32,272 bases of DNA from Bifidobacterium phasiani (GTDB lineage: Bacteria > Actinomycetota > Actinomycetes > Actinomycetales > Bifidobacteriaceae): contig NZ_JAHBBD010000027.1 of the NCBI RefSeq assembly GCF_019331775.1, positions 1 through 32,272 on the forward strand, written 5' to 3'. The notes under the pieces are model-generated. The model made no database searches. It was given only the letters and a program-made list of their open reading frames with translations, and was not told the origin of the DNA. The translations under genes were made by a program, and so were the position numbers. Below are positions 14,698-21,107 of the stretch, in pieces. Position 1 is the stretch's first letter. Each line of letters opens with the position of its first letter.

Positions 14698-15747
14698 TCA
14701 CTCCCGACCGTTCACGGCCGTGCGGCGGCGCAGGAAGCCCCGGAACGCGCCGTCGGCGGCGTCGCGCAGGTCGTCGGCGCGGGGCACGGGGGTCTGCTCG
14801 AGGATCGCCCGCACGACCCCGCGCGCCCGCGCCCGCTCCGCCATGCCGGCGCCGGCGAGCACCAGGCGGTGCGCCAGGACCGGCACGGCCATCGCGCGGA
14901 TGTCGTCGGCCAGCACGAAGGGGCGGCCGTCCATCAGCGCATGCGCCCGCGCCATCGCGGCCAGGTGCAGGCTCGCGCGCGGGGACGCGCCGTACCGCAC
15001 GCCCTCGCGGTGGCGCGTCGCGTCGGCGATGGCGACGATGTACCGCGCCATCCGCCTGTCGAGCGCGACGTGCGCCACGGCCGTGCGCGCCGCGGCCATC
15101 TCCGCCGGCCCGCACACCCGGTCCAGACCGGCCAGCGGGTGCGCGGCGTCCGGGGAGACCAGCATGCCGGTCTCCGCCTCGGCGTCCGGGTAGCCGAAGC
15201 TGGCGCAGGCCATGAAGCGGTCGAGCTGGGCCTCCGGCAGCGGGTAGGTGCCCTCGAGCTCGATCGGGTTCTGGGTGGCGATCACGACGTAGGGGTCGGG
15301 CAGCCGGTGGGTCTCGCCGTCGACGCTGATCTGCCCCTCGCCCATCGCCTCGAGCATCGCGGACTGGGCCTTGGGGTTCGCGCGGTTGATCTCGTCGGCG
15401 ATGATGATGTTCGCGAACAGCGGGCCGGGGTGGAACTCGAAGCGGCCGGTGGCCTGCGCGTACACGCTCACGCCGGTCAGGTCGCCGGGCAGCATGTCCG
15501 GGGTGAACTGGATGCGGTGCACCTCGCCGCCGATCGCCAGGCCCATGGCGCGGGCCAGCGTCGTCTTGCCCACGCCGGGCACGTCCTCCAGCAGCAGGTG
15601 CCCGCCGGCGGCGAACGTCGCCACCGCGAGGACGATCACCTCGCGCGAGCAGGACAGCACGCCGTCGAGCGCATCGACCAGCCCGGCGAGCACCTGGCCC
15701 GGCGCCCGCTCCGGTCCCCCGCCGGAACGCATCGCAGAATCCGCCAT
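14698..15747 (-). CDS. moxR: MoxR-family AAA+ ATPase
   Basis: A 349-aa AAA+ ATPase. The Walker A motif is DVPGVGKTT near residue 58 and the Walker B is IIIADEINRANPK near residue 115, with sensor region VIATQNPIELEGTYPLPEAQ near residues 160-180 and a C-terminal lid with GASPRASLHLA. MoxR ATPases act as chaperone-like factors, often with DUF58/VWA and transglutaminase partners, as here. ATG at 15747 is preferred because GGGGG lies 5 bases upstream; GTG at 15753 is the alternative. Its stop lies 2 bases before the ATG of the fusion gene. Confidence 0.93.
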   Translation of the reverse strand: MADSAMRSGGGPERAPGQVLAGLVDALDGVLSCSREVIVLAVATFAAGGHLLLEDVPGVGKTTLARAMGLAIGGEVHRIQFTPDMLPGDLTGVSVYAQATGRFEFHPGPLFANIIIADEINRANPKAQSAMLEAMGEGQISVDGETHRLPDPYVVIATQNPIELEGTYPLPEAQLDRFMACASFGYPDAEAETGMLVSPDAAHPLAGLDRVCGPAEMAAARTAVAHVALDRRMARYIVAIADATRHREGVRYGASPRASLHLAAMARAHALMDGRPFVLADDIRAMAVPVLAHRLVLAGAGMAERARARGVVRAILEQTPVPRADDLRDAADGAFRGFLRRRTAVNGRE

Positions 15748-15777
15748 CGTCACCCCCGTCCGTGGTGTGTTTCTGCC

Positions 15778-15808
15778 ATCATACGTGTTCGAGCGGCTTC
15801 AGGTTCAA
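15778..15808 (-). promoter_or_regulatory. Candidate moxR promoter
   Basis: On the minus strand TATGAT (15783-15778) is a strong -10. TTGAAC (15808-15803) could be the -35, with a rather long 19-bp spacer. The -10 lies 30 bases before the moxR ATG. Confidence 0.45.
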
Positions 15809-15840
15809 TCGGCCGGTCGGCGGCGCGGCCGCGGATACGA

Positions 15841-15876
15841 CGGGACCCCGGGTTCCATGCGGAGCCCGGGGTCCCG
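15841..15876 (-). terminator. Probable terminator hairpin after groES
   Basis: A perfect 12-bp stem, CGGGACCCCGGG (15841-15852) with 15865-15876, closes a 12-base loop, 24 bases past the groES stop. No T-run follows, so it may be a weak or stability hairpin rather than a canonical intrinsic terminator. Confidence 0.6.
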
Positions 15877-15899
15877 AGACGTGACGCGGTGCGCGGCGC

Positions 15900-16193
15900 T
15901 CAGCCGACGATGGCGAGCAGGTCGCGCGAGGAGACGATCAGGTAGTCCTCGCCCTGGTAGTGCACCTCGGTGCCGCCGTACTTGGAGTACAGCACCTTGT
16001 CGCCGACCTTGACGTCCATCGGGATGCGCTCGCCCTTGTCGTCGCGGCGGCCCGGGCCGACGGCCAGGACCTCGCCCTGCTGCGGCTTCTCCTTGGCGTT
16101 GTCCGGGATGAACAGACCGGACGCGGTCTGGGTCTCGGCCTCGGCCTGCTTGACGATGATCTTGTCTTCCAACGGTGTGAGTGAGATCGACAC
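15900..16193 (-). CDS. groES: Co-chaperonin GroES
   Basis: A 97-aa protein that caps GroEL and closes the folding chamber. It begins (M/V)[15 protein letters not shown]; the mobile loop is near residues 17-35 ([15 protein letters not shown]), and the protein ends [12 protein letters not shown]. Translation starts at GTG, with AGGAGG 6 bases upstream. No groEL follows; a separate groEL elsewhere is usual in bifidobacteria. The upstream region holds a promoter overlapped by a perfect CIRCE operator, so heat-shock control by HrcA is expected. Confidence 0.95.
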   Translation of the reverse strand: MSISLTPLEDKIIVKQAEAETQTASGLFIPDNAKEKPQQGEVLAVGPGRRDDKGERIPMDVKVGDKVLYSKYGGTEVHYQGEDYLIVSSRDLLAIVG

Positions 16194-16300
16194 TGTGGAC
16201 CTCCTCTTTCTACAGAGAATCGATATGGTCTTCCGCGCCGGGGCATTGCCGCCAAGAGGCTGACGAACACTTGCGGCGCCGTCCCTTCGCGCTAGGACAC

Positions 16301-16330
16301 ATCGTAGCGCGATTGTTAGCACTCTGCCAA
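16301..16330 (-). promoter_or_regulatory. groES promoter
   Basis: On the minus strand TTGGCA (16330-16325) and TACGAT (16306-16301) are spaced 18 bp. The -35 box lies in the spacer of the CIRCE element. The leader to the GTG is about 100 bases. Confidence 0.6.
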
Positions 16331-16342
16331 CTCGAGTGCTAA
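16316..16342. promoter_or_regulatory. CIRCE operator (HrcA binding site)
   Basis: TTAGCACTC, nine bases, GAGTGCTAA: a perfect match to the CIRCE consensus. It covers the groES -35 region, so HrcA binding would block RNA polymerase; release on heat shock would induce groES. Confidence 0.95.
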
Positions 16343-16376
16343 CGCTGAGAGTGAAACCGCCGGGAAACGCCGTCGA

Positions 16377-17696
16377 TCAGGCGCCGCGACGCGCCAGGAT
16401 CGCCTCGAGCCCGGTGCCCAGCGAGTCGTCGGAGGCCTCCGGGGCGTCGACCTGGGCCTCGACCTCGTGCTCGTGGAACGTCACGGCGTCGTTGAGCGCG
16501 CCCTCCGGCTCGGCGGCCGGCTCCGGCGCCGCGGCCGGTTCCGGCGTCCCGGCGGGGCGCGTCTCGGCCCGGTCGGCATGCTCGACCACCACGGGCTCGA
16601 CCGGGGTCTCCGGCTCCTGCACCGGCACGGCCTTGGCCACCTGCCTGGTCGAGCGGATCTCCAGGCTCTGCGGCTCGGCCGTGGCGACGTCGAAGCCGTC
16701 GCGCGGGGCGCCGAGCGAGAACGAGATCAGGTCCTGCGACGTGGCCATGTCGAACGCGTCGATGGCGCGCGCCGGGGTGACGCTGCTGAGTTCGGCGGTC
16801 ATGTCGGTCACGGCGATGGCATGGCCGTCCGGCTCGGCCTGCGACGGCGCGGCGGCCTCGGCCGATGCCTCCTGCGGCTGCGCGGCCGACGGCTCCGGCT
16901 GGGGTTCCGGTTCCGCGGCGACGGGGCGCGCGTCGTCGGCGGCCTGCGCGGCCATCGCGGCGTCATGCTCGCGGCGGCGCTCCTTGCGGCGGGCCAGGGC
17001 CTCGGCCTGCTCGCGTTCGGCGTCGCGCAGGGCGCGGCGGATCTCGCGCTGCTCCAGCACGTCGGTGGGCGCGGACTGCCCGTCGGGCACCTCCGAGGTC
17101 ACCACGCCGGTGGTGGCGACGATGCCGGACGACCGGTCCTGCGCGTCACGGTCCGCGGCGACGTCGAACGCGGCGCGGTTCTCGGCCCGCGGCGGCGCGG
17201 ACGGCTTCGCGGCGCTCGCGCGCGCGGCGGCGACCCGGCGCTCCCACGCGCGCGCGTGACGGGAGGCCCGCGCCCCCAGCGCGAGCACGACCCCCAGCAG
17301 CACGGCGGGAATCAGGGCGAACAGCGGACTGAAGCGCAGCGGGAAGGACAGGGCGAGCACCGCCACGACGACGGCGAGCAGCGAGACGACGATGATACGG
17401 CGGCGACGGATGGCCGCGCGGCGCAGCCGGCGCACCTCCGCGATGCGCTCGGGTGACGGCACCGCGCCATGCGACCGTGCTGACTGCATAATGGCCCCTT
17501 TCGCCTGTGGCGTATGCACATCCGAGAACCTCGTGCCGCTGTCGGCATCCACCAGATGCATCGACGGCGAGTAGCGGTCCTCACGGTGCTCGTTCACCCG
17601 TTCCATGCCGTTGGCGGTACGTTTCGGCAGCCACACGGCCAATGCGATCACGACGATCACCAGCACGACGACGGTGCTCAGCGATTCGTAACCCAT
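16377..17696 (-). CDS. Uncharacterised membrane protein with long acidic/Ala-rich tail
   Basis: I do not recognise a named family. From MGYES the protein is 439 aa. One membrane helix lies at about residues 7-26 (STVVVLVIVVIALAVWL), followed by a charged stretch with DRYSPSMHLVDADSGTRFSD. An Arg-rich segment (about 85-100) precedes two further helices (about 102-120 and 123-140). After that is a 300-residue cytoplasmic tail: Arg/Ala/Glu coiled-coil-like to about 250, then Pro/Glu/Ala low complexity. The start is uncertain: 17729 gives an 11-residue extension but has no ribosome binding site and sits 3 bases after the acetyltransferase stop. The gene is probably co-transcribed with that acetyltransferase, and no terminator separates it from the groES promoter. 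Confidence 0.75.
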   Translation of the reverse strand: MGYESLSTVVVLVIVVIALAVWLPKRTANGMERVNEHREDRYSPSMHLVDADSGTRFSDVHTPQAKGAIMQSARSHGAVPSPERIAEVRRLRRAAIRRRRIIVVSLLAVVVAVLALSFPLRFSPLFALIPAVLLGVVLALGARASRHARAWERRVAAARASAAKPSAPPRAENRAAFDVAADRDAQDRSSGIVATTGVVTSEVPDGQSAPTDVLEQREIRRALRDAEREQAEALARRKERRREHDAAMAAQAADDARPVAAEPEPQPEPSAAQPQEASAEAAAPSQAEPDGHAIAVTDMTAELSSVTPARAIDAFDMATSQDLISFSLGAPRDGFDVATAEPQSLEIRSTRQVAKAVPVQEPETPVEPVVVEHADRAETRPAGTPEPAAAPEPAAEPEGALNDAVTFHEHEVEAQVDAPEASDDSLGTGLEAILARRGA

Positions 17697-17732
17697 AACC
17701 CACAAGGATAGGTGACTTTCCTCCGACATGCG

Positions 17733-18392
17733 CTATTGCTTCCGGGCGTGTCGGGCCAGGAGCCGCGCGGCGAACCCCTCGCCGGCGTCCTCCGCGAGCA
17801 GGCTGAAGGTCTCGTGGTCGCGCCACCGGCCGTTGACGTACATGTATTTCGGACGGATCCCCTCCCGGTGCGCGCCGAGCTTGCCGACCACGCGCAGCGA
17901 GCGCGCGTTCTCGGGCAGGATCGCGATCTCCAGGCGGTGCAGGCGCGGCCCGTCGGGGTCGACCAGCGCCCAGTCGGCCAGCATCGCGACCGCCAGCGGC
18001 GCGAATCCGCGTCCGGCGCACCCCTCGTCGACCCAGTAGCCGACGACGCCGGTGCGCATCGCGCCGTAGCATATCGCTCCGAGTGAAATCTGCCCGACGA
18101 TCCGGCCGCGGTGCTCCATCGCGAACACCACGCCGGTCCCCTCGCGCTCGTTGCGCCGCAGCCGCTGGATCCAGCCGTTGAACGTCAGCGTCGCCCCGCG
18201 CATCGGGTCGCCGGACTCCCACGGCGACAGCCAGGCGTCGTTGCGCCAGCGCACGGCGTTCCATTCATCGGCGTCGTCGGCGCTCAGCGGGCGCAGCCGC
18301 AGGCCGACGGGCGACTCCAGGCGCTCCGGCATGCGGATGGCGTTCTCGGACGCGGGACGCAGCGTCTCGCACAGCGTATGGAAAACAGACAC
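17733..18392 (-). CDS. GNAT-family N-acetyltransferase (RimJ/RimL-like)
   Basis: A ~219-aa acetyltransferase. The acetyl-CoA pocket motif VDEGCAGRGFAPLAV lies near residues 120-135; before it is the beta-strand VVGYW, and after it LHRLEIAILPENARSLRVV, the RimJ/RimL-type motif B region. Family members acetylate N-termini of ribosomal proteins or small amines; the substrate is unknown here. A rimJ-like gene near fthC and fmdB is an actinobacterial arrangement I recall. The start is uncertain: GTG at 18392 has GAGAAT exactly 6 bases upstream (leaderless-type), while ATG at 18332 would give a shorter protein. Confidence 0.8.
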   Translation of the reverse strand: MSVFHTLCETLRPASENAIRMPERLESPVGLRLRPLSADDADEWNAVRWRNDAWLSPWESGDPMRGATLTFNGWIQRLRRNEREGTGVVFAMEHRGRIVGQISLGAICYGAMRTGVVGYWVDEGCAGRGFAPLAVAMLADWALVDPDGPRLHRLEIAILPENARSLRVVGKLGAHREGIRPKYMYVNGRWRDHETFSLLAEDAGEGFAARLLARHARKQ

Positions 18393-18441
18393 GTTGCCAT
18401 TCTCGCTCAGCGCCGCCGTCCGGCGCGCCGGACGCCCGGCC

Positions 18442-18622
18442 GGACGCGTTGCGCCGGGCGCGGCGAATCCCGACCCTGCGAGGCCGGACCGGGCCGACGA
18501 CCGCCCCGCGCCGTAAGCCCTCGCGATATCCCCGCCCCCCCCTGCGGGACCGGACGCCACGACCGGTCGCGTTGCGCCGGGCTCACCGATTCGCGCCCGG
18601 CGAGGCCGGGCGGGTGGGTCGG
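18442..18622. repeat. Direct repeat in the rimJ-like/fthC intergenic region
   Basis: Copies of about 58 bp begin at 18442 and 18565. They share CGCGTTGCGCCGGGC exactly and then GCGAGGCCGG with drift between. The 262-base divergent intergenic region is otherwise GC-rich with a poly-C tract at 18534-18542. Any promoters for the two divergent genes must lie at its edges. Confidence 0.55.
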
Positions 18623-18654
18623 CGCGATACGCCGGACGTGGTACAACGGCGGGG

Positions 18655-19515
18655 ATGAACGAGAAAACCGCCCTGCGCCGCGCCCTGCTGGACCGCCGGC
18701 GCGGCATCACGCCGGAACGCTCGCGCGCCGCGGGCATCGCGCTGCTCGCGCGGGCGCGCGACGCGGGATTGCTTGACGCCGTATCGCCCGGCACGGGCTT
18801 GGCCGACAAAGGTTTGCTTGATGCCGGGTCGCCCGATGCAGGTTTGGCCGATAGAGGTTGGGCCGACGCCGGGTCGCCCGACGCAGATTTGGTCGATAGA
18901 GGTTTGACCGACGCCGGATCGATCGACGCGGGCGCGTCCGGCGCCGCACCGCAGGAAGCGGCGGGCCGGGGCGCCTCCGGCCGTCGGGCGCCGACCGTCG
19001 CGGCGTTCGAGCCGATCCGCGGGGAGATCGACACGACGCCGCTGATCGACGCCTGGCTGGCGGCCGGCGTGCGGGTGATCGTCCCCGCCTCGATGACGCA
19101 CGTCGCCTGGCGGCGGCTCCGCCCGACGCGGCGATGCGGCGCGGATGCGGCGGGCGACGCCCGGGGCGCAGCCGATGACGGGACCACAGCCGACGGCCGG
19201 CACGAGAACGATGATCGGGCCGGGGCCGATGCGACCGAGCTCGGCCCGGACGCGCTCGCCGAAGCGGACCTTGTGCTCGTCCCCGCGCTCGCCGTGGACG
19301 CCGCCGGCACGAGGCTCGGCCGGGGCGGGGGCTGGTACGACCGCGCGCTGGCGCGCCGCGCCGCGCACGCCAGGGTCGTCGCGGTGTGCTGGCCGTGGGA
19401 GTGCGTCGACCGGCTGCCGCGCGAGCCGCACGATGCGCCGGTCGACGCGGCGCTTACTCCCGCGCGGGTTATGCCGACGGGAACATGGCGGCCGCGCTGT
19501 CACGGCGCCGACTAG
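18655..19515 (+). CDS. fthC: 5-formyltetrahydrofolate cyclo-ligase with repeat insertion
   Basis: A 286-aa protein of the family that converts 5-formyl-THF plus ATP to 5,10-methenyl-THF (MTHFS, ygfA/fau). Typical members have about 190-200 residues; two insertions explain the excess. The N-terminus (MNEKTALRRALLDRRRGIT) and the C-terminal signature LVPALAVDAAGTRLGRGGGW followed by YDR are intact. Residues 42-86 are three 15-residue repeats, and about 150-185 is a Gly/Asp/Ala-rich loop. FEPIRGEIDTTPLI and VIVPASM are the family's middle motifs. A possible -10 (TACAAC) lies 7 bases before the ATG. The insertions fall at surface loops, so activity may be kept. Confidence 0.88.
   Translation: MNEKTALRRALLDRRRGITPERSRAAGIALLARARDAGLLDAVSPGTGLADKGLLDAGSPDAGLADRGWADAGSPDADLVDRGLTDAGSIDAGASGAAPQEAAGRGASGRRAPTVAAFEPIRGEIDTTPLIDAWLAAGVRVIVPASMTHVAWRRLRPTRRCGADAAGDARGAADDGTTADGRHENDDRAGADATELGPDALAEADLVLVPALAVDAAGTRLGRGGGWYDRALARRAAHARVVAVCWPWECVDRLPREPHDAPVDAALTPARVMPTGTWRPRCHGAD
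18778..18933 (+). repeat. 45-bp in-frame tandem repeat in fthC
   Basis: Units at 18778-18822, 18823-18867 and 18868-18912, with a partial fourth after, encode AVSPGTGLADKGLLD, AGSPDAGLADRGWAD and AGSPDADLVDRGLTD. The repeat uses TTG, AGA and GAT codons more than the surrounding gene, so base composition shifts locally. Confidence 0.8.
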
Positions 19516-19578
19516 GATATGTACGGTGTGTGAGGGCCGGCCGCAGCCGGCTTCCCGAGACGTTGTGGAGGATAACCG

Positions 19579-19776
19579 TTGCCTACCTATCATTACCGCT
19601 GCAAGAACTGCGAGTACGACTTCACCGAGCGCCAGTCGTTCGATGACGACCCGATCACCGTCTGCCCGGAGTGCGGGCAGGAGCAGGTGCGCAAGATCTA
19701 TTCCGCCGTCCCGATCGAGTTCAAGGGAAGCGGTTTCTACCGCACGGACGGCGCGTCCAAGTCCAAGTCGGAGTGA
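19579..19776 (+). CDS. FmdB-family zinc ribbon protein
   Basis: A 65-aa small regulatory-type zinc ribbon. It begins (M)PTYHYRCKNCEYDFTE with a CKNC pair, then CPECG, then the conserved RKIYSAVPIEFKGSGFYRTD. Translation starts at TTG, with GTGGAGGA 6 bases upstream. Members are widespread in actinobacteria beside the folate cyclo-ligase gene; the molecular role is not settled. A strong terminator follows at 19857. Confidence 0.92.
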   Translation: MPTYHYRCKNCEYDFTERQSFDDDPITVCPECGQEQVRKIYSAVPIEFKGSGFYRTDGASKSKSE

Positions 19777-19856
19777 CGCGACACGCCGGGCGTTGTGGAT
19801 AACCGGTTCCGTTCGACCACAATGCCCGACCGGACTGGATGCCCGGAGCGCGTATG

Positions 19857-19886
19857 GCCCATCATGCTGGCATGATGGGCTTTTTT
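19857..19886 (+). terminator. Rho-independent terminator after fmdB
   Basis: Perfect 10-bp stem GCCCATCATG (19857-19866), CTGG loop, CATGATGGGC (19871-19880), then TTTTTT. Its stem contains in-frame ATG codons of the next gene, so the SAF gene's start is likely downstream at 19893 or it has its own promoter. Confidence 0.88.
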
Positions 19887-19892
19887 GATGCC

Positions 19893-20699
19893 ATGCCGGG
19901 GCGCCGCCAATCCGGCGGCCGGCGTTCCGACTCGCTGCGCCGCCGCCGGCTGGCGGCCGTGTGCCGTCGGTGGGCGGCCGCGCTGGCCGTCGGGATCGCG
20001 GTGTTCGCCGCGCTGCAGTGCGTGGCGCTGTCCGTGCGCACGTGCGCCGTCGCCGTGGCGGCGGCCGATCTGGACCGCGGCCGGGTGGTGGCCGGCGCGG
20101 ACGTCGAGGTGCGCCGGTTCCCCGCATCCGCGGCGCTGGACGCCGCGTTCGGTTCCGCGGATGAGGTGGCGGGCCTGGTGCTGCAGGTGGATGTGCCCGC
20201 GGGCACGCCGCTGTTCCCCGCGATGGCGCGGGCCTCCCCGGTGGCGCCGCCCGGGTCGGCGGTCGTCGACGTGCGCCTGACCGGCGACGCCGAGCGGCTG
20301 GTCCCCGGCGACGTCGTCAGCCTGATGACCGGCGGCGACTGCACGCCGCAGGATGCCGCGCCTGGCCCGTCGGACGCGACCGGAACGGACGGGTCGGAAC
20401 CAGGCGGGACGGGACCGGGCGGCGAACCATCCGGCGACCCGAGCATGGAGAACGGCACGGCCACACCGCAGGAGCCTTACGCGCCGTCCGGCGGCGGGGC
20501 CGGCGACGCGGGCGCGTTGCGCGCGTGCACGCTGGCCGCGGCGGCGGTCGTCATGGACCGGGCGCGGGACGACGACATGGGCGGCGCCAGCGTGCCGTTC
20601 GCGATGCCGGCCGACGACGCGGTCCGCGTCATGGCCATGCAGGATCGCGGCATGATCATGGCCGTCGCGACATCCGACGACGCCGTCCCCTGGCATGCG
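19893..20699 (+). CDS. SAF-domain (CpaB/RcpC-like) membrane protein, no stop codon at the expected end
   Basis: The recognisable part is about 269 aa: a basic N-terminus, one membrane helix (WAAALAVGIAVFAALQCVAL, about residues 25-45), a SAF domain (AVAAADLDRGRVVAGADVEV to about residue 115) and a domain with VVDVRLTGDAERLVPGDVVS. A Gly/Pro/Ser linker follows, then a last block ending PADDAVRVMAMQDRG and IMAVATSDD. Relatives end shortly after this block. Here the frame stays open to 21365, across a terminator and antisense to two minus-strand genes, so I give the end of the conserved part. A lost stop, a frameshift near the end or a sequence error are possible. The start is uncertain (19872, 19875 or 19893). 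Confidence 0.65.
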
Positions 20700-20825
20700 A
20701 ATCGCGTCGGATCGGCCGGCGGCGCGGCACCGCGCCGCCCCACGCACGCGCGGAGCACGCAAAGGCCCGCGGGGCGGCATCCGGACGGGGCGGAATCGGG
20801 TCGGGCGCGTGGGGCCCACAACAAC

Positions 20826-20862
20826 AGGGCCGTGCGCCCGGATTGCCGGGATGCACGGCCCT
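20826..20862 (-). terminator. Terminator hairpin of the FHA/helicase-like operon
   Basis: The stem AGGGCCGTGC (20826-20835) pairs with GCACGGCCCT (20853-20862), with further CCGG/CCGG pairing inside. On the minus strand it is followed by a T/G-rich tract (GTTGTTGT). It lies 23 bases past the last gene of the operon. Confidence 0.7.
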
Positions 20863-20885
20863 TGAGAATCGGTCCGCCGGCGCGG

Positions 20886-21107
20886 CTAGCCGCGCGGTTC
20901 GTTGAAGACGGCCCAGTGCGGCGGCAGCTCGCCGAGGATGCGGCGGTCGTCGTCCGCCTCGCGCTGGCGCTCGGTCTGCATGTCGCCGGGCTCGAGTTTG
21001 ACGCCGTCGGCGTCGAACAGCTCGGTGCCCTGCCGCACCACGCGCCTGTGGCGGCGCGGGGTGCGGCGCTCGGGCGAGTACCCCTCCGTGGGTTCGGTCT
21101 GGCTCAT
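20886..21107 (-). CDS. Small charged protein coupled to the helicase-like gene
   Basis: A 73-aa protein that I do not recognise. It begins MSQTEPTEGYSPERRTPRRH, then RRVVRQGTELFDADGVKLEP, and ends GELPPHWAVFNEPRG. It is highly charged, with a basic N-terminal third and an acidic middle, and has no membrane segment or cysteine. AGGAGA lies 5 bases before its ATG, and ATGA is shared with the stop of the preceding gene, a sign of translational coupling. A strong hairpin follows. Conserved-looking composition and tight coupling suggest it works with the helicase-like protein; that is inference. Confidence 0.8.
   Translation of the reverse strand: MSQTEPTEGYSPERRTPRRHRRVVRQGTELFDADGVKLEPGDMQTERQREADDDRRILGELPPHWAVFNEPRG

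Noticed and set aside
9953..15193. A 1746-codon plus-strand open frame, and a 1520-codon minus-strand frame at 9984-14546.
   Set aside because: Both overlap the DUF58-transglutaminase gene in other frames and are Arg/Gly/Ala-rich without any recognisable domain; the real gene has a catalytic triad and membrane helices.
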